Shown here one piece after another: positions 11,925-22,600 of a stretch of DNA of 64,000 nucleotides. Numbering within the stretch: position 1 is the stretch's first letter; each line of letters opens with the position of its first letter. Position numbers and translations under genes: made by a program. Below the pieces are notes generated by a model. That model was not told where the DNA came from. It was given only the letters and a program-made list of their open reading frames with translations, and searched no databases. Source of the DNA: Ovis canadensis (lineage: Eukaryota; Chordata; Mammalia; Artiodactyla; Bovidae); assembly GCF_042477335.2 (NCBI RefSeq), contig NC_091246.1:111133001-111197000 (forward strand), read 5' to 3'.

Positions 11925-12727
11925 TTCACTTCAGTTCAGTCACTCAACCGTGTCTAACTCTTTGTGACCGCATGGACTGCAGCATGTGAGGCCTCCCTGT
12001 CTATCACCAACTCCCAGAGTTTACTCAAACTCATGTCCATTGAGTCAGTGATGCCATCCAACCATCTCATCCTCTGTTGACTTCTTCTCCTCCTGCCATC
12101 AATCTTTCTCAGCATTAGGGTCTTTTCCAATGAGTCAGCGCTTCTCATCAGGTGGCCAAAGTATTGGAGTTTCAGCTTCAACATCAGTCCTTCCAATGAA
12201 TATTCCGGACTGATCTCCTTTAGGATGGACTGGTTGGATCTCCTTGCAGTCCAAAGGATTTTTAAGAGTCTTCAACACCACAGTTTAAAAGTATAAATTC
12301 TTTGTTACTCAGCTTTCTTGGTGGTCCAACTCTCACATCCATACATGACTACTGGAAAAACCATAACTTTGACTAGATGGACCTTTGTCGGCCAAGTAAT
12401 GTCTCTTCTTTTTAATATGCTGTCTAGGTTGGTCATAGTTTTTCTTCCAAGAAACAAGCATCTTTTCATTTCATGGCTGCAGTCACCATCTGCAGTTATT
12501 TGGTAGCCCAAGAAAATAAAGCCTGTCACTGTTTCCATTGTTTCTATAAGACCTTCTAGAGCTAAACCCCAAAAGATGTCCTTTTCATTATAGGGGACTG
12601 GAATGCAAAAGTGGGAAGTCAAGAAACACCTGGAGTAACAGGCAAATTTGACCTTGGAATGTGGAATGAAGCAAGGCAAAGACTAATAGGGTTTTGCCAA
12701 GAAAATTCACTGGTCATATCAATCTCA
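11925..12727 (-). mobile_element. BovB LINE with 5' inversion
   Basis: 11925-12545 is BovB in minus orientation, from the (CTGAA)n-type 3' tail back to the reverse-transcriptase/connection region (reads ETVTGFIFLG, then [10 protein letters not shown]). From about 12547 the sequence switches to plus orientation and encodes part of the BovB endonuclease domain, with the RDWNAK-type APE motif around 12590-12610 read as 'gggactggaatgcaaaa'. The same block recurs in the BovB at 42420-42580. The section between the two blocks in a full element is missing. This is the classic result of twin priming. Frames are broken. Confidence 0.88.
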
Positions 12728-13395
12728 ACAGAGTTTCAGTAAAGTGGTGCTGAACTCTGAAATATAGTTCATCTATGTGAAGATGAACCAGTCACTCTTT
12801 ACCCAAATAAACCTGTATTCATGTACCCTGTATTCTTGTTTGGGGAGATAATGCTCATGGAGCAGGGAGGTGAGTAGACTCAGCTGGTTAGTGGGCACGC
12901 TGGGGTTTGAAGGGATGGCAGTTGACTCCAGAATCTCCACCCACCAACCACTGCCTGCACCGTGTGTGCGATCAACCTAAGCAGTGGCCTTTGACCTGGT
13001 GACTTCCAAGTTTGGGTAACTTTCTGCATCTTGATTGTTCCCTTCAATGCAGCTTATGAGGGAGAGGGAACAAACAGGGTGACACTGAAATGTTACCCTA
13101 AACTGACATGCTGAAGAGAAGGTTGTTTCTTGAAATTCCTGTAACATTCTTCTTGTTTTAGTGCTCTGATAGCAAACAAAACTTGCAGATCACAAAAGAA
13201 GTTTAAGAAAATAAACCATTGTATTAGGAGAAAAAACATTCTTAGTAAATTGACTTCAATGGTTTCTGTCTTCAGCCTATGTCCAATGCCAACTGGGCTT
13301 CCAGTATCAGCATTTTCATCCTTAATCATAAGTTTGTGATGATGTAATATGAATATTAATTAACATTTTAATACTATTATTATATGTATTAAATG
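12728..13395. other. Unassigned sequence
   Basis: No repeat or gene recognised. Short frames only. Confidence 0.45.
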
Positions 13396-13617
13396 CCTGT
13401 TAATATTGAAAGTGAAAGTGTTAGTAGCTTAGTCATGTCTGATTCTTTGTGACCCTATGGCCTCCTCGGTCCATGGAATTTTCCAGGTAAGAATATTGGA
13501 GTTGGCAGCCATTTCCTTATCCAGGGGATATTCCCAACCCTGGGATCAAACACAGGTCTTTGCATTGCAGGCAGATTCTTTTCTGTCTGAGCCACCAAGG
13601 AAGCCCCCTGTTAATAT
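13396..13617 (-). mobile_element. Bov-tA SINE with 11-bp target duplication
   Basis: Reverse SINE 13407-13606, flanked by 'cctgttaatat' at 13396-13406 and 13607-13617. The BovA part begins with 'gaaagtgaaagtgtta' (tail) and the tRNA-like head ends 'gagccaccaaggaagcccc'. Confidence 0.95.
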
Positions 13618-13690
13618 CAGCAGTGTTAACAGTAACACTGTTTACTAATGTGATTTACAGTGGAAACCGAATTGCATTTCCTTAAGTAAA

Positions 13691-14612
13691 AATTGGGAAA
13701 CAAGTATGACAAGGTTGTATATTGTCACCCTGTTTATTTAACTTATATGCAGAGTACATCATGTGAAATGCCAGGCTGGATGAATCACAAGCTGGAATCA
13801 AGATTACCAGGAGAAATATCAACAACCTCAGATATGCAGACGACTCCACTCTAATGGCAGACAGTGAAGAGGAACTAAACAGCTTCTTGATGAAGGTAAA
13901 AGAAGAGAGTGGAAAAGCTGGCTTAAAACTCAGCATTCAAAAAACTAAGATCATGACATCCAGTCCCACTACTTCATGGCAAACAGATGGGAAAACAGTG
14001 GAAACAGTGACAGGCTTTATGTTTATTTTCTTAGGCTCCAAATCACTACAGATGGTGACTGCAGCCCTGAAATTAAAAGACACTTCCTCCTTGGAAGAAA
14101 AGGTATTACCAAGTTGGACAGCATATTAAAAAGCAGAGAGACTATTTTGCCAACAAAGGTCTAATAAGGCTATGGTTTTTCCAGTAGTCCTATATGAATA
14201 TGAGAGTTGGACCATAAAGAAGGTTGAGTGCCAAAGAATTTATGGTTTTGAATTGTGGTGTTGGAGAAGACCCTTGAGAGTCCCTTGGACTGCAAGGAGA
14301 TCAAACCAGTCAATCTTAAAGGAAATCAACCCTGAATATTCATTGGAAGGACTGAAGCTGAAGCTCCAATACTTTGGCCACCTGATGCAAAGAGCTGACT
14401 CATCGGAAAAGACCCTGATGCTGGGGTAGAGTGAAGGCAAAAGGAGAAGAGGGCAGCAGAGAATGAGATGGTTATATAGCATCACCAACTTAACGGATAT
14501 GAATTTGAGCAAACTCCAGGAGAGAGTGAAGAACAGAGGAGCCTGGCATGCTGCAGTCCATGGGCTAACAAAGATTCAGGTCGCTAACTTAGCGACCAAA
14601 CAACAACATAAA
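13691..14612 (+). mobile_element. BovB LINE, reverse-transcriptase palm to 3' end
   Basis: 5'-truncated BovB of about 920 bases. It begins just upstream of RT motif B ('aggttgtatattgtcaccctg') and keeps the catalytic box as LRYADDSTLMADS (about 13830-13870). It then reads through KVGLKL-like, ETVTGF, WCWRR and FGHLM segments in several frames and ends with an (AAC)n tail at 14598-14607. Frameshifts near 14020 and 14160 and stops make it non-functional. YADD itself is intact here, in contrast to the copies at 40-46 kb. Confidence 0.92.
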
Positions 14613-17022
14613 AAAATTTAATTGTATTATCAATGAAATGCTGTATGCCCATTGTATTGTTTCCTTGCTGGATTTTTAAAGGCAGTTGCATTCTGCTGTG
14701 GAATTGAAGGAAATGAGACAAGATGAAATTCATGAGAAATGGTAAACAAAGATTGTAAGGCAGCAAGTAAGCTAGTAGCTTAGGAAATATCAGTGAAGCT
14801 CATGGCCTGTATCAGGTATAGACAATGTATACACAGCTGCTAGCCACAAGCAGAATCCAGCAGACACTTAGATGGTAAGTTAGTAACTTCTAAAATATGG
14901 TAACAGTAGATTGAATCAATACAAAACCTGATGGATCAAAGAAGAGTGTTGCATATAAATAGGAAGGATGGTGAGACAAGATTTTGATCACACCAAGTCT
15001 AGGCTGACAGCGGCTACCTCCAAAAGCAGCACATGTGGCTCCTCCCCAGGAGGGTCCCATTCCAGCTCTGCATGCTCTGAGCTAGACAGGGCTAGTCAGC
15101 CATCTAACTGCCAGTCAGACTGTACAGGGCAGGCACAATTCTGCTTTTCTCTGATGGGCAAGTGTAGGTCAGAGCCTAAGACACCTTTCATCCCTGGGCC
15201 TCCTCACTCAGACCTCTACATTAATCCTTGTAAGCACAGCACCAGAGAGGAAGATTGATGTGCAGAGAGGCAAGAGGTGGGAATGCTGAACACCCAAGAT
15301 GTCGCCTTCACTGACTGACACCCCATCCCATTTCTTTCTCCTCACTTTTTCTTTTCTTCAACTTTTTCTTAATTTCCATTCTTTGCTACAAAAGTACTAA
15401 ATAGTGAAACAGTTGAAGAAATGCTAAGGTTTAAACAAACCTATGTGATTCAAGCAATTTTATCTTGTCTGTGAACTCTCAATAACTTGCCTGGTAGTGT
15501 ATTTTGAGGCTGACATTTAATCAGGGAAATTTTCAACATGATTCCAATTTTTAAAATAAAAGTATAGATGATTTGCTGCAAATTAATAAAACATTAATGT
15601 AAGAAGACACAAAAGTCCTAATCTCGTTGTCCAAATTTGAAATAGCATCAAGTTATTACTAAAAACTGAAGAAAGAAATCAATCTAATATCAGATATTTA
15701 AGGTTTAGCATAGAAAAAGAAAATAGGAGAGAAAAATGACAGTAAAAAGCACAAAGAAATATAGGTCAAAAATACCAGTATGTTTTAGTTTCTTTCCCCA
15801 AAGTTTCAAAACTCCCAACTTATGTTTTTAAGTGTTTTGATTAAAGTTTGATAAATTTCCCCCAAATAACAACAAAATATGTGCAGATGTTGTTTTAAAC
15901 ATGACAGTGATTCAGAATTAAGCTCAGAGGAGCTGATGCTGCTCTTCAGTACTTGGGCCAGGAATCAAGCTGAGAACACAGTTGATTTAGTATATTCCTG
16001 TTATATCACTCAGCCAGATGGCCACCTACTGGTATCAACGTTAATTCCATGAAGAAATCTTATTCCCTTAGGCCTGACCCTATTTCCAAGTCTCATATTT
16101 CATTGTTCGCTGTCTTAAGAATATTTGACTCTGGATAAGAAGTCAAATTAAGGAGGGAATTAGCTCAATTAAAATATCTCCTGGTGGTCATTTAATTAAC
16201 TGAGCCCTCAAAGCTACCAAAGTCTTGTGAACTTTACTTCTTATTCATCTTAGTGTGCAGGTTACTTATTGTGAACTTTATGAGATACTTTCTGACTCTC
16301 TGAAGTTAGCTTGGGTAACACGCATATGAGGAAGTAAATGATGAGTGTTGAAAGACAGGAAAGGGAGAAAGAATAAACACTGGGAACATTCCCATGAATG
16401 TTCTGAGCATGGAAAAGTCATGCCAGAAAGAAGTCAAATATCTAACAGAAAAATAGCTTGTAATAATACATCTTTGTATATGCTAGTCCCTGAACATAGT
16501 TTCGTCTCTGTGACAGCAGGACATTAATTAACGCAGAGAGGTCCCTTCAAGGTCTCCCCCTGTGTTATACCAGCCTCTCCAACGTTAGCTCTACCTCTAA
16601 TCCCAATCCCCACTTCTGGTCGGCAAAGATCAGACCACATTTCAGCTTCAAAGGCAAGGGTCTCAAGTTAAAGACATATGACAACCTTACAAAACCAGTA
16701 AAAGCAGAATCTTTTCTTCTAAATTTACAAAACAAAGTTAAATCTCTGCACCTTTAGTCTGTAGATGCAAGTCCACTTTCATCTCCGAGGTCTCCATTAA
16801 TAAACAGTGAACAGGTAAATACCTAACAAACCTCAGTAAGGCTAACTGATGATGCCATCAACGTATGATGCTGATAAAGACTCCCAACCACCCAGAGAGC
16901 AAGGTTATGATAATAAGAACAGACTTGGCCATAGGAAAACAATATTTGAGAAGCTATCACTTTTGGGGAAGAAATAAAGATTGCACAGTGCTTCTAAGGA
17001 AAGCACTCTAATGGACTTTACT
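14613..17022. other. Unassigned 2.4-kb stretch
   Basis: AT-rich except for a GC-richer block near 15000-15310 that contains a 96-codon, serine/threonine-rich frame (14968-15258) with no recognisable domain. No repeat family identified. Confidence 0.45.
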
Positions 17023-17135
17023 CATTCATTCATCCACTCATTCAACTAATGTTTACTGAGCTCCAATTACATCCCAGGTTCACTGCTAGGCCCTGGGGAT
17101 TTATTGCAAATACAATTTCCATCTTTAATGAGTCT
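17023..17135 (-). repeat. L2/MIR-type 3' end, old
   Basis: Reads 'ttcattcatccactcattcaactaatgtttactgagc', then 'tgctaggccctggggat'. This is the reverse complement of the shared L2/MIR 3' terminus continuing into the L2 3' UTR. Confidence 0.65.
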
Positions 17136-17579
17136 ATGTATGTATTTGTCCCTCATCTTCCAAATTTGGGAATTTTTAAAAATTCAAAAAACTTTCCTTA
17201 GTGTTTTTCTCAGGATCCAAAAGTACATTTTTTCTTTTTTCATCCCAGGCCATTCTCACCCCTTTTTAAGGAACCTTCTGCATTTTCTAGGTTTGCCTAC
17301 TCAGTAGCTGGGCTTTGTTATTCTGATCTAAACAGGAGGCATAGAGAAAGTCTGAACCTAGGCAAAGAGAACCTAGATTCATACATGCCACAGGTGTGTA
17401 TTAATCCATCACACAAGGTGAGAGGAGGCGAGAGTTTTAATACACACTGAAGACCAGAGATTTTAACAGGGGGATAAAAAATAGATTATGCGGAAGTCAA
17501 AAAAAATATAGAAAGCTGGGTAAAGACGAATACAGATGAATTAAGAGGAAAGTTGAAACAATTTGAAATACCCAGCAAT
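17136..17579. other. Unassigned sequence
   Basis: No element recognised. Confidence 0.4.
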
Positions 17580-17954
17580 ACAATTACCAATGCTGAAGAA
17601 GACTCCTGAAAATCCCTTAGACAGCAAGGAGATCAAACCAGTCAATCTGAAGGGAGATCAACCCTGAATTTCCACTGGAAGGACTGATGCTTAAGCTGAA
17701 GCTCCAGTATTTCATTCATCTGGTATGAACAGATGACTCATTGGAAAAGTCCTCGATGCTGGGAAAGATTTGAGGGCAGAAGGAGAAGAGAGTGGCAGAG
17801 GATAAGATGCCTGAACAGCATCACCAGTGCAATGCACATGAACTTGGGAAAAGTCCAGGAGATAGTGAGGGGCAGGAAGGCCTGGCGTGCTGCAGTCCAT
17901 GGGGTCAAAAAGAGTCACACATGAGTGGGCAACTGAACAACAACACAATTACCA
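17580..17954 (+). mobile_element. BovB LINE 3' end with probable target duplication
   Basis: BovB 3' part at 17590-17944 with an (AAC)n tail ('aacaacaacac'). It lies between 'acaattacca' at 17580-17589 and 17945-17954. The left junction falls in sequence coding for the WRRLLRVPW region of BovB. Many stops. Confidence 0.88.
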
Positions 17955-18664
17955 CATTGATATCTCCTTGGGCAATTTGTATATGGACTTAGATCACTTC
18001 TCAAGGGTTTTTCCACTTGGTGTGTTTACATTTTTGAGCTAACACCACCCATTACCCCAATTTCATCCCAGTTACACAATTAAAGAGTTAAAATTCTCTC
18101 TGTCCCTCAGTTCAGGCTTTTGGGATGCAAATTCCTTCCTCTTTACATGCAGTCATTTATTTACTATCTCTCTAAAATTTTTAGATGCAATCAGATCTCC
18201 TCAGACTGTTTTAAACATATTTTTCAGACATAAATGTGTTCATTTTGAATCTTCCCTCACAAAAATAGTCATTCTGCTTTTTGAATAAATTGTACAGTCA
18301 TTTTCAGTATCATTCACCAATTTTAAACTCCTTGATTACACTCAGTATTTAGAACCAAATAGAGCATTGCTTCTGGGATGTTTAAAGCAGATGTGTGATT
18401 CCCCTTGATTCAGAACAAAGTTCACTAAGAAATACATTTTTATAAGTCTTTATGCTTCCGAATCTCCATGCTGCGGCACAGTCATGACAGATATGGGATC
18501 TGAGTGGTCAGGGGTGGTAGTGGGGGGGGGGGGGTGGGCGGGGTTGAGGCTTGCTGGAATCCCAGGGACTAGCAACCTCATCTGTGTTAACAGACAGGAC
18601 CGAATCCCCCCGTGTGTGCCCCTGCCCACAGCCATGCCATGGCAGTTGTTCAAAACATTCCCTA
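17955..18664. other. Unassigned, with a G-rich tract
   Basis: Contains a run of 13 G followed by TGGGCGGGG at about 18522-18543, preceded by 'ggggtggtag'. Otherwise nothing assigned. Confidence 0.5.
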
Positions 18665-18735
18665 GACTTGGATTCTGAGTCCAGCCTTGCCTCTCTTACC
18701 ATGGGTATGTCCTGAGCTGCAACTACTTTCTTCTG
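18665..18735 (+). repeat. Possible MIR core
   Basis: The order 'tggattctgagtccagc', 'tctcttaccatgggtatgtc', 'gcaactacttt' aligns by eye with the MIR core. Weak and short. Confidence 0.4.
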
Positions 18736-18937
18736 TTAGATACTCCACTTAACGGTGCCATTTCTAAGACTCAGGCACCAGAGAACATAGTCATCTTAAG
18801 TACCCTATATTTCTCCTTTATACAACTCTTTGCATCTTGATGTAGAGGAAAAAAGATATAATTGAAATCAAACAGACTCTGTCAGTTTCTAACCATGTTC
18901 CGTCAAGGTTCAGTTTTCTCTACAAGTCTATGTCTAG

Positions 18938-19097
18938 ATCAGCACTTTCCAAACCTTAATGAGCATAGGATTTACCTGGAAATCATGGCGAGTGCATCTT
19001 CTATTTCAGTGGCAAAGGACAGGACCAAGATTCTGCATTTCTAGCCCCAATGTTGCCAGTGCAGCTGGTCTGAAGACCGCATTCCAAGTAACAAGGT
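18938..19097 (+). repeat. hAT-type nonautonomous DNA transposon relic (MER5/MER20-like)
   Basis: Begins 'agcactttccaaacctt' and contains 'agattctgcatttcta', 'gctggtctgaagaccgcattcca'. This is the layout of the common mammalian hAT MITEs with 'cagtggttctcaaa' ends. The exact family needs RepeatMasker. The strand is nominal. Confidence 0.65.
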
Positions 19098-19198
19098 GAT
19101 CAAGACTCACGTACAACTTGAGTTCTTTCGAACATCTGTGACATTTTGCATAAAACAGAAACTAGAGTGAAGCTGTGATGCTACTCTGAGTTACCTTT

Positions 19199-19389
19199 AG
19201 AGTGGCTCAGCTGGTAAAGAATCCACCTGCAATGTGGGATACCTGGGTTTGATCCCTGGGTTGGGAAGATCCCCTGGAGAAGGGAAAGGCTACCCACTCC
19301 AGTATTCTGGCCTGGAGAATTCCATGGACCAAGTCCATGGGGTCACAGAGTCGGACACGACTGAGCAACTTTCACCTTCACCTTCACCT
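19199..19389 (+). mobile_element. Bov-tA SINE
   Basis: tRNA-like head at 19199-19262 ('gtggctcagctggtaaagaa'), BovA body, and a (CACCTT)n tail at 19372-19389. No convincing target duplication. Confidence 0.92.
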
Positions 19390-20119
19390 AGAGAATGATT
19401 GATACTGAAGTTTGTAACCACTAGAGGATGGGTCTAGGATGATAAAGGGCCCATCTTTATCATCTTGTTGACCTGTGGAATCCATGGGAGACATGGAGAC
19501 ATGGAGACTTGGAGAAGACAGGCAGGGTCCTTTTTACAGAAGGGCCCCCACTAAGGAGCTCTGCTAGCAGTGACATGTTCACAGAAGCTCCTGGGAAGCA
19601 TGCAAGGGAAACACCAAGGAGAGCAACCCCCAAAGAAGGGCGCTGAGGGTGCTGCTCAGGGGCTTGATTCCTTAGAATTGTTGGCTTCTTCATATTGTGT
19701 GTGACCCTGGAGGATAAAGATATCTGCATGCATCTCAAAGCAGAGTGAGGGCCGTTGGTCTTTGATCAGAAGCTTAAATGAGAGGAGGTCAGAGTTTTCT
19801 GGCAAGTACTTGATGAGACTGGAAGCCCAAAATTGTGCAGAGACTGGGCAGTGCTCGAACCAGTAACAGCCCCAGCCAGCAGCTTCTCAGCTGTATCACA
19901 CATGCCATTCAAGATCAGTGACATCCCAAACTACCTACACTTGAGTGGGCCCCCTGCCTCTCCCTGTTCCTTCTGTCCCATTAGGCTGGAGCCTGAAAGT
20001 CCACGTTCAGCTTCTTATCTTGCTTGGGGACCTATGTGTGCGCCCATCCTCATTGCCCTTCTTCCTCCAAACCCCAACCTACTAGCCGTGAGTCGTCAGC
20101 AGATTATTCCACTGGCGCA
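19390..20119. other. Unassigned sequence left of the CR1/L3 relic
   Basis: A 102-codon plus-strand frame (19833-20141) has no recognisable domain. The stretch may hold more of the decayed CR1/L3 element, but I cannot align it. Confidence 0.4.
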
Positions 20120-20530
20120 CCAAGAACTGACTGCAGAATGAGCCACATAAATCTTGTTTAACATCTTCCTGAACTCGGAGCCCATGGGAAACCCGCTTGT
20201 CAACTCTGCCCTGAAGAATTATTGTCCACGTATTATTACTTCCTCTGGTTTGCCAGCTAGTCATCTATTTTATAATAGCAATCCTCTGCTAATGCCAGTA
20301 GGTTGGGACTTATTCACACGGTTTTGAAGAGATGCTTTATCAAAGGCATGGCTAAAATCAAGATAAATTATGCCTTTTTATAAATTAACTTAGTTACTTC
20401 ATCAAAAAATTCAGATTAGTCTGACGTGATTTATTTTTAGAGAATCCAGGCTAACACCTGCTCAACAACCCAGATAATTGATTTCATTATTTTAGAACAG
20501 ATTGAACACAGTATCTCAGTTTGCTAAGAA
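20120..20530 (-). mobile_element. CR1/L3-type LINE relic (reverse transcriptase fragment)
   Basis: Reading the minus strand from about 20449 leftwards gives GFSKNKSRQTNLNFFDEVT, then KLIYKKA. After a one-base frameshift it gives YLDFSHAFDKA (20333-20365), which is RT motif A of CR1/L3-type LINEs. Further left come LAGKPEEVIIRG and then TSGFPMGSEF (20171-20200), equivalent to motif B (TSGVPQGS). The order and spacing match a CR1-clade reverse transcriptase. It has stops and frameshifts, so it is dead. Where it extends rightwards past about 20530 is uncertain. Confidence 0.88.
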
Positions 20531-20639
20531 AAGTTCAAACAATTGACCAGTCACATTGTCCATTAAGAGTCCAGAAAAATCACAGGGCTACTAGTCTCTT
20601 AACTGTATGCAAGAACAGTGTTTTAGATTTTCTAATTCC

Positions 20640-21204
20640 CATCCTTCAGAAGTAAACTTCAGAAGTACTACATCTCAATTACTTCAAATAACCTGAAATG
20701 TTTTACTGCCCTGTGAAGAAATAAGGGAATCTAAGATAAGAAGCTCTGTTTTCATATGTCTGTGCATCGCTCATAGTAGGAGAATCACTTGGTTATTTTA
20801 AGAAATCTCTTCAGTACCTGGAAGGGTATTGAGGGACTGAATACAGAGGATAGAGTTAGAATTATTTATGAGTAAATTATTTATGAGTCAGTTTGCATAT
20901 GTTATTAAAATAGTGCAATGATGGCTAGACTGTGAATTAAACTCAGAAATTTCCATTGCATGTGGTGGAAATGTATGATCCTAGGGAGAAGGAGATGGGT
21001 TTGGCTAGGAAGCTGAAGAGGAGAGAGTGTGGGAGAGCAGACCAAGGTCTCTGACAACCAGAACCACCAGGATGAGAGCTATCAATACCACCTGGACCCT
21101 CCCTGTCTCCTGTCTTCTCTCTGCTTACCACCAAGGTCAGAGGCACAGTCTATGGTATGATTTCTCCTCTTGTTACAGATAAGGCCCCTCCCACCTCTCA
21201 CATT
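20640..21204. other. Unassigned sequence
   Basis: No repeat or gene recognised. Confidence 0.4.
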
Positions 21205-21815
21205 CATTCATACTTGATTGATAATGTTGTGTTAGTTTCAAGAGTAGAGCAAAGTGATTCATATATTTTCTTTTCAGGTTCTTTTCCATTATATGTTATT
21301 ACAAGATAGCGACTGTAGTTCCCTGTGCTATGTAGTCTTTGTTTGGTAGTCTGTTTTATATACGTGTGTGGGTTCATTGCTCAGTATTGCCTGACTCTTT
21401 GCAACCCATGGACTGTAGTCCATCAGTCTCCTCTGCCCTTGGGATTCTCTAGGCAAGAATACTGGAGCAGGTTGTCATTTCCTTCTCCAGGGGATCTGGA
21501 GCCCATTCCTTCCCAACCCAGGGGTCGAAGCCAGGTCTTCTGCACTGCGGGCAGGTTCTTTACCATCTGAGACACCTAGGAAGTCTTATTTTAGTAGTGT
21601 GTATATTTTAATCCCAAACTCCTAATTTCTCCTTTGTTTTCTTTCTCGTTTGGTACCATATGTTGGTTTTCTATGTCTGTGAGTCTATTTCAGTTTTGTA
21701 AATAAGTCATTTGTGTCATTTTTAAAGATTCTTCATGTAAGCAATTTCATATGATATTTGTCTTTCTCTGTCTGACTTACTTCAGTTAGGATAATCTCTA
21801 GAGATTGCCCAGTGA
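21205..21815 (-). mobile_element. L1 3' UTR, interrupted by a SINE
   Basis: Reverse L1 3' UTR: 'atgttgtgttagtttcaaga', 'agcaaagtgattcatatat', 'ctgtagttccctgtgctatg'. It resumes after the SINE with 'tagtagtgtgtatatttta', 'cccaaactcctaatttctcc', 'gacttacttcagttaggata'. The same 3' UTR type appears in plus orientation at about 38500-38785. Confidence 0.8.
21366..21585 (-). mobile_element. Bov-tA SINE inserted in L1
   Basis: Reverse SINE splitting the L1 3' UTR. Carries a small internal insertion ('ggagcccattccttcc') in the head-proximal half. Confidence 0.9.
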
Positions 21816-22421
21816 TCTTTAACTGAATCTCAGATCCTTGGGTTCCTTGGCGCTGCCTCAGGGGGCACTATGGGGGGTCAGCAAGCAAAACCCACAGGGC
21901 CACAGGCCACAGCCTCTCGCCTGCCCTGAGAGTGCCCCACCAGGGACTGTCTGCTGTGAGATTTCATTTTACTCGATTTACAGGATCTGGCTCCTGACTC
22001 TGCCTGGTTTACCCTACGTTTTGCTCTGTCCAGTAACACTGTCCTTTGAGTTTGAGTTCCTTCCTTCCATCTTTCCTTCCTCCTAACAAGTGCTCATGAA
22101 GTTATCTTGCCAAAATCAGCAATAATAATAACTATCAAGTGCACATTGAAACAGCTACATTGAACAACTGCCCAGTGGGCAGTCTGCCTCCTTGCCAGTC
22201 CACTTTGAGTGCTTTCTCCTCAAGAGCATCAGAGGCCATCATGCTGCCACTGTTACCAGGCCACCCTTTCTCCAGAGTCCCATTGAGACACATTTTCTGA
22301 TTCCACTATTGGTTTACCTGTAGCAAATTAGTTGTACTCTGCTTTATTTCCTTGGGCTAGTCTTTTTTTTTTTTAATCAGCAGCACATATAAGATAAACT
22401 AGTACTAATATGTATTTGTGT
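21816..22421. other. Unassigned sequence
   Basis: GC-richer patch at 21836-21960 without a recognisable repeat or exon. A T10 run lies at 22365-22374. Confidence 0.4.
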
Positions 22422-22600
22422 GTATGCTCAGTCAGTCTTTGCGACCTACCAGGCTCCTCTGTCCATGGGGATTCTCCAGGCAAGAATACTGGAGTGGGTT
22501 GCCATGCCCTTCTTCAGGGGATCTTCCCGACCCAGGGATCCAACCCAGGTCTCTTGCATTGCAGGCAGATATTTTATCATCTCCCTCATCAGGGAAGCCC
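22422..22600 (-). mobile_element. Bov-tA SINE, left-truncated
   Basis: Starts with 'tatgctcagtcagtctttgcgacc', so part of the BovA end is deleted. The remainder to 'catcagggaagccc' is well preserved. Confidence 0.92.

Noticed and set aside
14968..15258. 96-codon Ser/Thr-rich frame
   Set aside because: Low-complexity composition, no start context, splice sites or motif support.
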